In this document: positions 11,027-21,000 of the stretch, piece after piece
Layout: every line of letters starts with the position of its first letter
Numbering within the stretch: the first letter of the stretch is position 1
Source: Cheiracanthium punctorium
Taxonomy: Eukaryota > Arthropoda > Arachnida > Araneae > Cheiracanthiidae
Length of the DNA: 64,000 bases
Assembly: GCA_038373885.1 (NCBI GenBank)
Contig: JAWZYV010000729.1
Coordinates: 1 to 64,000, forward strand
Direction of reading: 5' to 3'
Program-made: the position numbers and the translations under genes
The notes under the pieces: generated by a model
Databases searched by the model: none
Told to the model about the DNA's origin: nothing
Seen by the model: only the letters and a program-made list of their open reading frames with translations

Positions 11027-11662
11027 GACTATATATATATATATATAAAATTCTATAATTAAGAATAGTTGATTACTGGTATTTTTTCCTTTTTTATGTG
11101 AGTCTGTAACCAATGAAGCCATACAGAGTACTGTTCTACCTAAATATTTTACAATAATATTAGCATAAATAGCAATTAATAAATGTGTATAATTATTATC
11201 AATATCATTACTGTTAAAATTATTTCTACAGTTTTTCTCCTTTTCCACAACTTCAACTAAGTACTTCTTAGCTACTGCAGCTAGTACTACGTTAAACATA
11301 GGCTAGCTATACGAGTGTTATATTTATTTTATTATTTATTCATTTAATTAGTGCCATTTTTATTCTTTTTATTTATTCATTTAATTATTACTTTTTATTT
11401 ATTCCTTTCCTTTCAATACTTCCAAAGTATCATTAATATATCATTTTTTTTCACACTCCATGGCATTACTTGTCTATTGATGGCATTAAGTATTCTCTGA
11501 TGGCAACATGCACTAATACTGGCTACATTACTGAGCTTTGATCTTCTTGTCGGTCCACTTCCTCGTTGTTTATTTCTAATAGCTACGGTCGCGCCCCCAA
11601 GTTATAAAAGGACCCTAATTTTGGTCAGGTAACTTGCAGAAACCTAGCTATTATTGTTTTTT
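11027..11662. other. No gene recognised
   Basis: AT-rich sequence with a (TA)n tract at about 11031-11047. No feature could be supported. Confidence 0.35.
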
Positions 11663-12312
11663 TCGATTCCATTGAAATGTGTGTGCGGTGGCGCCTGATG
11701 ATAGAGCACACCATTTCAATATCCATTCCATTTTCCGTCTATTTGAGGTTACATGTGATTAGGCTTAAAAAGCCCACTAGTTCTAATTTGGCGCTTTATA
11801 TCCAATTTATCCACTCTTTCATTACCTTAAAAGGCTATATTTAAACACTTATCCGGTATAAGCTCGTTAATTGGCACCATGTGCTATCTACTTTTTTATT
11901 TTTATATTTTTTCACTTTATCAATGGATTATCTTGGGATTTCACTTTACGTAAGTAAGCTATTATATATTATATATATATATATATTCGATTAAATTGAA
12001 ATGTGTGTGCGGTGGCGCCTGATGATAGAGCACACCATTTCAATATTAATTCCATTTTCCGTCTATTTCTGATTACATGTGATTAGGCTTAAAAGCACAC
12101 CAGTTCTAATTTGGCGCTTTATATTCAATTTTTCCACTCTTTCATTGCCTTAAAAGGCTATATTTAAACACTTATCCGGTATAAGCTCGTTAATTGGCAC
12201 TATGTGCTATCTACTTTTTTATTTTTTATATTTTTTTCACTTTATCATTGGATTATCTTGGGATTTCACTTTACGTAAGTAAGCTATTATATATTATATA
12301 TATATATATATA
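11663..12312 (+). repeat. 324-bp tandem duplication
   Basis: Two almost identical units start with TCGATT at 11663 and 11987. Each begins with a hairpin (ATTGAAATG pairing with CATTTCAAT across a GTGGCGCCTGATGATAG loop region) and ends in a (TA)n tract. Only a handful of substitutions and one-base length differences separate the two. I do not recognise the sequence as coding or as a known RNA. Confidence 0.9.
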
Positions 12313-13146
12313 TTAGCACTGAGTTTAAAATCTCAGATTTTAATACCTGAGCGCCCTGGAGGTTAAAAAAAAAAAAGAATTCCTATAAAATTGAAGATAA
12401 ATGTCTAAATTGGTACTTAGGTAGCATCATTTGATAAAAGTTCTGCAATAAAAGTTTGCCAAATAATTTATTATAATAAAGTGTCAGTTACTGGTGCACC
12501 TACCCTATAGTAAATGTGTTTCTTGTATTTCAGTGTCATGCATTATTACTAAAAATACATATATGCCTTTCCTTTCAGAGTTATTTCATTCTTCGCAGTA
12601 CAAAGTATGCTTCCATCTTTTCCCGTAGGAAAAGTGACGAAAACAGAAAACTATACCAACATCAACTAATACCAGAAAGTACTTCAATTAATATGTATTT
12701 ACCTTTACCTGTAGTTAATAAATATTATCCGACAATACGTTAAAATGGTGCTTTATTTTGTTTAAATGCATTTTTTTTACTATCAGAAAAAAAAGTCCAG
12801 CCAGACATTTTTATTTCTGTAGTATGAATGAAACGAAGCATGGAATTTTTTATCAATCAAAATACTATGTGTCCTTATCATAAGATGAAGAAGAGGATCA
12901 AAACACTAGAATATCAAAACACTCGAACTTAAGGAATTTTCAATGCTTATCTAATCATTTTTACTCTTTTTTTTCCAGACTGATCGCATTAAAAAAGAAA
13001 GCATGTTTAGTTATTTCAAGTGAATTTTAGCAGCATCGTAGGACATACAACTGCTCAAAATTAACACGAGTACGTGTAGTTCTTATCTACAATAAATTTA
13101 AGCATGTTTCAATTTTCTCAAATTTATTGTCTATGAAAGCTTATTA
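12313..13146. other. No gene recognised
   Basis: AT-rich sequence. Short open frames only, no splice-supported exon and no terminal repeats. Confidence 0.35.
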
Positions 13147-13154
13147 GGCATTTC

Positions 13155-13330
13155 CAGTAGCGCAGCCATGCGGCGGGGGGAGGGGGGTTAGGGGGTCACC
13201 CCCCCAAATGAGGAATTTTTTGCCATACAAAATCTATATCCTTCACTCCCTTATCATACACACACACGTATATTGTATATGAGTTGCAGTAGTAGTAGTA
13301 ACCCATGAAAAACTTTTGGCTACGCCACTT
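13155..13330. mobile_element. hAT-type MITE, 176 bp, perfect 8-bp target duplication
   Basis: Left end CAGTAGCGCAGCC; inverted right end AAGTGGCGTAGCC. The 8 bp GGCATTTC flanks both sides (13147-13154 and 13331-13338) without mismatch. A G-run near the left end and a C-run beside it are typical of this group in the window. It lies directly next to the large hAT-like element. Confidence 0.85.
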
Positions 13331-14099
13331 GGCATTTCTATTATGAACTCTAAACCAGCGGTTCCCAATATGTGGGGCGGCACAGAGCTTTCGCAGAGTG
13401 GGGGGGGGGGGAGAGTGAAAAACATTCAAAAAGCAAGTGGCAATGCATGTTTCAAAAAATCTTATTTATTTTTATTTTTGCTAAAAAACATATTTATTTT
13501 CGCTTAAAAGGTTTATTCAAACTTTACTGATAACATTATTTTGTACAGAAAAGCGACTGAAAGAGCATTTTTAAAGAATAAACGGATGTGGGCATCAAGT
13601 GACTTCCTTGTGAGTCTTAAATCATAAATATTTTCGGTGCACTTCATCTAAACTTATTTAGTGTGAAAAAGATAAAATATCAGTAATAGTAAAGTTTAGC
13701 GAATTCTAGCCAAATATTTCGATATCGCTAAGCTGAGTTCAGTTTGAAAGACTTCCTTCTGACACTTTCGGGTGTCATTCGGATTTCTAAGTCTTCATCT
13801 AAGTCATTCGGGTGACGCTGTAAATAAATTACTCAGTTGATTGAACTCAAAAATGAGATCCACAGTTAGATGTTATAATAGTTGTAAATACAAAATGGTC
13901 AACATTCTACGGTTAAAAGTTTAAGAGTTTTGCGAAATATATAATTATTTTTGGCGTTAAATTTGCCAATATTTCGGCAAAACTCGCCAAGGTCGATGAC
14001 AAATGACGCGATTTTGGGCATAGACCAAACAATGATTGACTGCAGACAATATATCGAAGATTCTACAGACATAATGTATTGAAATTCTTATGGGGGGTG

Positions 14100-14275
14100 T
14101 AGGGATGGACGCGAGACGACTTTTTTGCGAGACGAGACAGAGATTTACAACTTTTTTGCGAGACGAGACACACATTTTTAACATTACGGTATAGGGATTT
14201 TTGCGAGACGAGACAAGCTTTTAGGCTATTCTGCGAGACGCGAGACGCTTATTTTTCGTCTCGCGTCCATCCCTA
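14100..14275. mobile_element. TAGGGATGG MITE, copy 1 (176 bp)
   Basis: Ends read TAGGGATGGACGCGAGACGA on both strands. The flanking octamer GGGGGGTG is perfect on both sides (14092-14099 and 14276-14283). The interior is a run of TTTTTTGCGAGACGAGACA-type direct repeats. No coding capacity. The 8-bp duplication places it with hAT-like elements. Other copies lie at 31179 and 61621. Confidence 0.88.
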
Positions 14276-15410
14276 GGGGGGTGTCCTGTAAATAAATTCT
14301 CCATTAGATTGGAATCAAAAATCGAGGTGCACAACTAGATGTTACAGCAGTCTTATATATAAAATTTCAAAAACCCACGACTAATGGTTTTTGAGATATG
14401 CAAATTACATACATACGTATATGCACCAAAGGTCGCCAAGTTTGGCGACGTTTGGCGCAATTTTTGAGAGAGACACGTGAGCATCTTCGGACTGCTATCT
14501 AACTATATAGTTGGATGGTACTGTGCTTGAAATGAATGAATCTCTCTAAAACTGCCATTGACCGTAATGTGTTGGAACTTTTTGAGTGTTCTGTAGAACT
14601 ATAGGTAATAAAGACACCATTTTCGATCGAGATATTCATTTTGTAATTCTTAACAACACATATCCCTTTTGATTCATTTAGAATAACTTAATATCTCTAA
14701 AATACACCTTAATGAATTTCCACCCATAGAACATAATGTAAGGAAAATATTTTAGGGGGGCCTGTAAATGAACTGTCCAGTTAATTGGAACCATTAAGGG
14801 AGGTTCACAAGTAGATGTTACAACAATTCTAAATATAAAATTTCAACATTTCTACGACTAATACTTTTTGAGATGCGCGAGTTACATACATATAACGTAC
14901 GTACAGACGTCAGGGAAAAACTGGTCAAAATGAACTTGTGGTCGGTAAAAATGGATCGTACATGCATTTATATGAACATACATGCATGCGTACGATGAGA
15001 TGTCTCGTAAAGACTCTTAAAAGTAAATTTAGAGGTAGTCAAAATCGATTTTTTCGTCAAATTCCACGGTAAAAAAAAATTCGGAAACGTTACCCCAAAA
15101 TATGGGGCAGCTCTTGTAGTTTAAAATTGCAGAAACGTTTCCGAACCATGCGGGTAAAGTATTTAGAAACGTTTCTGCATATTTCGGAAAAATATTTACA
15201 TATTTTCCTGCTTTTTAGGTAAGGTTTCTGGAAAAGATGTGTAACGTTTTTGTATATTTTGGTAAAATATTGCGTAACCTTTCGGTGTATTTCACAAAGG
15301 TTTCCGAATTAACGAGTAACCTTTCTGTGTTTTTCAGAACGAGTAGCATGCGCTAGATGTAGCGTTTCGAGTAACATGCACTAGATGGCAGCACCAAACT
15401 CTCACGGAAG

Positions 15411-15478
15411 GAGCGAACCCTCGACGCACGCGTTCGTAGGTCAGCACGTTACCTCAGCGCTGTGATCGTCTTGCTCTG
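15411..15478 (-). repeat. tRNA-like segment, possible SINE head
   Basis: Read on the minus strand it has GAGGTAACGTGCTGACC, then GTCGAGGGTTCGCTCC, in tRNA-like spacing. The second resembles a pol III B box. No acceptor stem or target duplication was confirmed, so it may be chance similarity. Confidence 0.25.
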
Positions 15479-15588
15479 ACTTGCTCTAAAAGTAAACCGA
15501 CTGCTGCAAAATTTAGTTCTGGCATGGCTTGTTTTGGAAACTTGATATATTTTTGGAGTATTTTATAAATGGAGGGAAAATACCATAA

Positions 15589-16441
15589 TCTATATACATA
15601 AAACAAAGTCGGGTTTGTTCCAACACTTATAACTCAAGAATGGCTGGACCGATTTTAATGATCTCTGATTCGTTGGATTCGTCTTCGCCCCGATTAGCAG
15701 AATAACTATTAAAATTTTCGAAATTCCAATTAGAAATTTTCTTATTTTTTTGAATTTTTGAATTTTATCGATTTTTTTAATTTTTCCTCACCTAATTCCT
15801 AATAACGGCGGCAATTACGTTTGCAGAAAAACGGCATTTATATCATCGAATAGGGGAGAAAATTTTCTTTTAAAAACAGTTCTTTCTGAATATGTAGCAT
15901 AATTTGCAGATTTTTAGGAATTTTTTTACTAAAAATGAGTTTGGTGTATCTTTTACGGCAGTTAAACCTTGACGTCATAAGGTTTAACGTTAAAAAAGTG
16001 TGAAATTTGTATATTCTGCAACACTAACATCCTATTCGCAATTAAAGCGATTCTAAATAGCCCCTCGAAATTACACAGCTTGATGTTTTACACGAGAGCC
16101 AACCATGGAAGATTTATAAAAAGTATCTCTATTGGATACCTGGAAATTAAAATTAGTACAGCTTGGATATTAAACAGTTCTAACATTTTTTAAATAGTTA
16201 AAAATTAGTGTGGCAAATGAAAATAAACATTTATGTTATACTAACTGACCCAGCGAATTTTGTACTGACTAACAGTCAATGAATGAAGTGGTAACTTTTA
16301 ACTAAACTTAAGTTATGATTTTACTTAACGTCCCTCCACTCTCGCCAACCTAAAAATCGCCGCGATAAACGCACCATTTAAGTGATTTGAAGTCACGTAA
16401 TTATTAAAACTATATTAATTGGCAACCTAAAAGTTTTAAAA
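15589..16441 (+). mobile_element. Possible Helitron-like 5' fragment
   Basis: Begins TCTATATACATAAAACAAAG and continues with GAATGGCTGGACCGATTTTA, a phrase common near 5' ends of arthropod Helitron-like repeats. No 3' terminus of its own was found before the next Helitron-like start at 16442. Confidence 0.3.
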
Positions 16442-16539
16442 TCTCTATATATAAAGGAAGATATCCTGACTGACTGGTGATCATCACCCAGCCAAATTTA
16501 ACGCAGATACAGACATGAAATTTTAGGAGCTCATAGCTT

Positions 16540-17330
16540 TTGTGCCCAAAGCGTCATTTAAGAAGCGATTTTTGAACATTCGAACGCAGACGGAGGTGGC
16601 GACCCAAAACGTTCTTTTCACGTTTCCCTTCATATCTCAGAGGAAAAAAGAGATACCTTAAAATTCCTGCTTAAAAGTATAGTGAACACAAATGCTTAAA
16701 ATTCATTTTCAGGGTTCTTTAGAATGCGCATCAAAACGAGGATAAGGGGCCAAAACGTTGTTTTCGAATTTGTCATCATATCTCAAAGGGAAATGGAGAT
16801 TGCCATAAAACTCTTGCTTTAGAATGTAGCAAACACGAATGCCTAACAATAATTTTCAGAGTGTTTTAGAATTCACACCGAAACAGGTGTAAGGGGTCGA
16901 AACGTTTTTTGACGTTCTTTTCACCTTTCCCTTCATGTATCATAGGAAGACGAGATAGCTTAAAATTCTTGCTTAAAAATATAGTGAACACAAATGCCTT
17001 AAAATCATTTCCAGGATTTTCTAGAATTTTCATCAAAACGGGCATAAGGGTCTAAACGTTGTTTCCAAATTTGCCATCATATCTAAAAGGGACATAGATA
17101 GCCATAAAATTCTTGCTTTAAAATGCAGCGAACACGAATGCATAACAGTCATTTTCAGGGTTTTTTAAAGTTCGTGTCCAAACTGTTGTGAGGGGCCAAA
17201 AAGTTACTTTCATATTTGTCTGCATACATTGAAAGGAAATGAACATAGCCATAAAAATCTTGCACTAAAATGAAACGAATACTAATTCATAAAAATCTTT
17301 TTCAAGGTTTTTTTAAAAAGTCGACTTTAA
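16540..17330 (+). repeat. Tandem 145-155-bp units inside the Helitron-like element
   Basis: The motif GAACACAAATGC and its variants recur near 16684, 16831, 16986, 17130 and 17272. Alternate units are more alike, so the higher-order period is about 300 bp. Each unit contains a CATATCTCA-like and a CTTGCTTTAAAAT-like phrase. Confidence 0.7.
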
Positions 17331-17557
17331 TAAAGGACAGTTGACAAAAAAGGTGTTTTTCACGTATTTTTTAGCTCTTGAGTGCTGTTAATTCCAGACA
17401 AAGAGCTTTGTCTACCTGGTGAAAAGGCGAATAATGTTTCAAGGGCTGCCAGATTAAATGTGAAAAGTCTCCAAGGTTTGCCATTTTTTGTGATTTATCG
17501 CGAAGTTTGGCATAAAAGAAATGAGTCCTCGAAACGATATGTTCCATCTTTGTCGAG

Positions 17558-17782
17558 TGCTCCACCAGTGGCCGAGCACTAAGAACGCTGAACTGGGAGA
17601 CGGAAGGTCCCTGGTTCAAAACAAAATCGCGTCCGCCGACCTAACCGTTCGGAGTTTCCGTGGTTTCCTCCAAAACTTAGCGTAATCGCAGGTTAGGACC
17701 CCTTAGAAAGACTCCCAGGTGGGGCACCCCACCCCCCAGCAGAGCCAACGTTTAGCTAATTGGCCATAACCCCACAACACAA
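17558..17782 (+). mobile_element. tRNA-derived SINE with perfect 14-bp target duplication
   Basis: The 5' part reads AGTGGCCGAGCACTAAG, a pol III A-box region of Ser/Leu tRNA type, followed about 40 bp later by the B box GGTTCAAAAC. The flanking 14-mer CCATCTTTGTCGAG is identical at 17544-17557 and 17783-17796. It ends CCCCACAACACAA without a long poly-A. It would have been mobilised by the machinery of a partner LINE, which is not in the window. The perfect duplication argues for a recent insertion. Confidence 0.82.
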
Positions 17783-18272
17783 CCATCTTTGTCGAGAAAT
17801 TGCCTAACAATACTGTTTATTTAATTGGAATATTGGTGTCTATATTAGTGTAAATAAAGGTGAAGTATAGTTAGAATATTTCTGACGGGAATTTTAAAAG
17901 TTTTAATAGGCGATTTTAACGTAGATTTCAATTTTGAAAAACAAGACAAATACGCGGAGAATATGATGCCCATCCCAAACAGTATTTTAAAAAATCAAGT
18001 ATAGTTAGAATATGGCTGACGTATACTGTAAAACAGATTTTGTAGCGATAAAATATATAACCAAAGTATGTTTAATATATATTTATTTATTTTCCATTTG
18101 TAATTGTTGGTTTATCAATATCCATTGTGGGCGAAGAACGGGTGTTTCAGCTAGTTAATAAATATAAATTAAAAATCTTAAATCTTTTTTTCCCACATAA
18201 ATTATTTTCAGGAGATAATGTGCTGTTTTATTTAAGTATTCATCCGTTTTATATAAGTATTCATCCAACGAC

Positions 18273-18405
18273 GTCACCTGGTGACTGGTCATAAATAGAC
18301 TTCACAGTGACCACACAGTGGAGTCACATCACTCACAAGTTACAATGTGACTAGTATGTGACAATTGTGACCCACTGTGACGTCATAGCGACTCTTTTGT
18401 GACCA
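18273..18405. repeat. Cluster of GTGAC/GTCAC pentamers
   Basis: About nine GTGAC or GTCAC pentamers occur in 130 bp, including a CRE-like TGACGTCA at 18379-18386. The spacing is irregular. It lies inside the right part of the TIR element 15065-18633, just before the palindrome GCGCATGCGC at 18461-18470. Confidence 0.55.
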
Positions 18406-18801
18406 TGTGTGCGATTAGGCAAGACGCGTTTACTCTTTTCCCTCTGCCTCTTGGCACTTGGCGCATGCGCGCGAAATCCCAAATGAGGATTTCCTTTCCC
18501 CGTAGATATTTTAGCCAAAATGTGGGTTATGTTTCCGAAATCGTGAGTTCGAATAGAGCATCGGTAGGTTACGCTATACTTTCGGAAACCTTCCTGCTAT
18601 AAGTATGTAACGTTTCTGAATTTTTTTACTGTGTAGGTACCGAAATTTTTCGCGATCACATTACTTCCTTGCATTTCGTACAAGGAAGTAAAGAAAACCA
18701 TGTTTGCTGAGGAATGAGATGGAGGGGGGAGTCATTCTAAGTTATCCTTTGTTGGGGGGAGGGGGCGCAATTGTAAAAGGTTGGGAACCCCTGATCCATA
18801 C

Positions 18802-20020
18802 TGTGATATCTATTGCAGTTGAGGTCGAGTTAATTTCACTTTAAAAGAAAAACAACTTTTTTGAAATTCTTGCTTCATTTGGTGGCGACAAAATTTAAAT
18901 TATAATAAATAGCTCTTTCGTGTGTAGGCCTTGGACTCTGTGATTCAGTCAGATTAGCCTTCAGATTCAGGGTTACGCATTTATGTTTTTGTTTAATCTT
19001 CGAGCAAGCGCATCTCCAGGGAAGTGGCCAGAGAGGCGGTTGTGTCATCCCCCCCCCCCACTTTCTTCATACAGCAATGGTTATTTTAGGCTTAGCTGTG
19101 AGCAAAATTATTGCTAAGCACTTAGTGAGAAACTACGTTTTCCACCTTCTGGGAGTCCGAAAGTTTTTCTGGCTAAATGAGTGCGTGTTTGATTTCTATT
19201 ATTATAATTCTGATTCTTTCAAACGTTCCGAGACTATAAATTATGATCAATTCAAATATTCTGTGATAATAATTTAAATATCATACTTAGTTTATTCTTC
19301 GAAAGTTTAAGCACGTACCCACTGTTTTTTTTTTAAACTGAAAGTCTCTGAATATATTTAGGCATGCAAACCTTTTCCTATTATATCGTTCCATAAAGTT
19401 ACGTGACAACTTACAGAAATACAGGTGGGAAAACTGTAAAATAATGCTACGTTTAAACTTTTAAATAATCGGAAAGAGAGTTTAAAACATCATTAGTACT
19501 ACTTCGGCTGTTTCTCTCCTGACTTAACTATTATTATTACCAAACAATTGTGCTCACGTGACGCATGACGAATCATACAATTCTCAAACGTCACCCGATT
19601 GCGTGAGGAGTATTTGTTTCTTTTACGATTGTGCTTTCTTGTTTTTTTGAAAAATACTGATTTGATTTCCCCAGCAATTTTGCATACAGTTTTTGTGATT
19701 GTTTGCAAAAGTTATTGCCAAGAAAAGCAGTGTATAAACTCACTGAGAAAATAATTAATCATTACATAAAAGCAATCTTGAATTTTGAAATTTCCGTAAT
19801 TTAAAAATAAGGAAAATAACGAATTGATTGCAAAATAATTCTTTAGAGACGTCATATTTCAATGGATTGAATTATTCCGTTTTCCGCTATAATTTTGAAT
19901 CATACATTTAATTTATCGCCAGATCCTAATCTAGCAAAACTATTTACATTTCATCAAAAAGTATTTGACTATGAACAAAATTATTCCATATCAAGTTCAA
20001 GGTATTTAATCCTATTTTAC
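18802..20020. other. No gene recognised
   Basis: AT-rich with a C-run near 19051. Open frames of 60-70 codons have no recognisable domain or splice context. Confidence 0.35.
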
Positions 20021-20344
20021 TTTCCGAACGTGTACTATGAAGGAAAGTATTGTAATCATGTAAAAATTCGAATTCGAGATTTTGGTGTTATTGACACGTT
20101 TTGAGGTCTTCTGAATTCATTTATGCTATTTTTACGAGATGTGTGTGTGTGTGTGAACACGATAGCTCCTGAATGGGGTTTTCGATTGAGCTCAAATTGG
20201 GTAAATATGTTATAAACCATTGTCGTAAGACCGGTATTGATTTTGGTGTGTATAGAACTTATAGTTTTTCTACAGACTGCGACAAAGATTTCTTTTACAT
20301 TATGGCCTATCGGGGAAAATTCTTAAAAGTGCGCTAGCGTTTAA

Positions 20345-20756
20345 CCCTTTGACGCGCAGTGTTCTCGCTCTGGGAACACCAAACTCTGACGTTTTGACCG
20401 TTGCCAGTCACGAAGAATAGATTTGATTTCGATAAAAAAAAGTTGCGAGTGACATAGCTCCACGAGAATCCTTTACTTTTTAGCACGTCATTTCCCGTAA
20501 AAAAAAAAAAAAACCAGACAGCACAGCAAACTTGCATCAAACTTGATTTATCAAGTCAGTAAGCTTGAATTAAGCTTGAAAATTCCAATCGTGTAAGCTT
20601 GATGCAAGCTTGAATCAAGTGTTCTAGTTTACACTTGCCCAGCTTGCAATTAAGCTTGACATTTCAAGCTTAAAAAATCTTTTAAATACACGGGGCGTCC
20701 GCGATGGCAACGGCTGCCCTTTTCTCAGCATTGGGAAAGGGTTGCGCCTCAAAGGG
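20345..20756. mobile_element. piggyBac-like MITE in a TTAA site
   Basis: Left end CCCTTTGACGCGCAGTG after TTAA (20341-20344); right end inverted CCCTTTGAGGCGCAACCC, followed by TGAA, a one-base decay of TTAA. The neighbouring repeat unit shows the empty site TTTAAAC. The two ends correspond to the opposite ends of the element at 23068-23544. The interior carries an AAGCTTGA array. No transposase. Confidence 0.75.
20525..20670. repeat. AAGCTTGA-rich array
   Basis: Six AAGCTT hexamers and several CAAACTTG/CAAGT variants occur in about 120 bp, often as TAAGCTTGAAT. The hexamer is its own reverse complement, so the array can pair with itself. It is unique to this MITE copy. Confidence 0.7.
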
Positions 20757-21000
20757 TGAAACGGTACATTCGATTGAGCTCAAATTGGGTATACATGTTA
20801 TAAACCACCATAGTAAGACCGATATTGATTTTGATGTGTATAGGACTTATAGTTTTTAAACAGGGCTACGACAAAGATTTCTTTTACATTATGGCCTATG
20901 GGGAGAAATTCTTGAAAGTGCGCTAGCATTTAAACTGTACATTCGATTGACCTTCAATTCGGTATATATGTTTGAATGATTCATCGATTAAAATTTATTT

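Larger units (their letters stand above)
16442..18154 (+). mobile_element. Non-autonomous Helitron-like element
   Basis: Starts TCTCTATATATAAAGG after an A and ends CGGGTGTTTCAGCTAG before a T, the TC...CTAG ends and A/T target expected of Helitrons. It makes no Rep/helicase protein. The interior carries about five tandem units and a SINE insertion. The 3' hairpin is poorly preserved in this copy, so the class is likely but not certain. Confidence 0.5.
15065..18633. mobile_element. Unclassified TIR element with subterminal repeats
   Basis: The left end CACGGTAAAAAAAAATTCGG and inverted right end CACAGTAAAAAAATTCAG both run on into AAACGTTAC. Within 300 bp of the left end about nine variants of GTAACGTTTCNG or its complement follow, and similar ones occur at the right end, as in transposons whose transposase binds subterminal motifs. 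CAC-starting ends with subterminal arrays recall CACTA/EnSpm elements, but no target duplication is clear and no transposase is visible. The uninterrupted sequence of copy I shows what was there before insertion. The interior holds a Helitron-like element. Confidence 0.55.
13602..18689 (-). mobile_element. 173-bp-monomer element, copy II, interrupted
   Basis: Reverse-complement counterpart of copy I. It begins with ACTTCCTTGTGAG at 13602 and ends in the terminal hairpin TACTTCCTTG...CAAGGAAGTA at 18663-18690. Shared phrases run in inverted order, for example CCAAATATTTCGATATCG near 13710, CTAGATGTTACA near 14334 and GATCACATTACTTCC near 18654. It is interrupted by a TAGGGATGG MITE (14100-14275) and by the TIR element 15065-18633. 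Confidence 0.6.
13356..18793. mobile_element. hAT-like element swollen by nested insertions
   Basis: Left end CAGCGGTTCCCAA and inverted right end CAGGGGTTCCCAACC are classic hAT termini. The flanking octamers CTCTAAAC (13348-13355) and ATCCATAC (18794-18801) agree at 5 of 8 positions, compatible with an old 8-bp duplication. No hAT transposase is visible. Only about 250 bp at the left and 100 bp at the right belong to the element itself. The rest is later insertion. Confidence 0.65.
20021..21000 (+). repeat. Diverged 173-bp-monomer element, copy III
   Basis: Opens with a hairpin TACTTTCC...GGAAAGTA (20021-20052) equivalent to that of copy I. Tandem units begin with TTCGATTGA at 20181, 20769 and 20942. 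The second-to-third spacing is 173 bp. The first-to-second spacing is 172 bp once the MITE at 20345-20756 and its TTAA duplication are removed. Phrases such as TACAG...AAAGATTTC...ACATTATGGC align with TACAGG...AAAGATTCG...ACATTACGC of copy I. Confidence 0.6.

Noticed and set aside
11663..11720. CTGATGA next to a hairpin, suggesting a hammerhead ribozyme
   Set aside because: The required GAAA segment and the three-stem arrangement with a cleavable site could not be fitted in any of the three topologies.
17558..17782. Possible true tRNA gene
   Set aside because: The B box is followed by unrelated sequence, there is no acceptor stem, and a 14-bp target duplication marks it as a SINE.
13356..18793. 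One single large autonomous transposon
   Set aside because: Internal segments have their own termini and target duplications and occur separately elsewhere in the window, so nesting explains the structure better.
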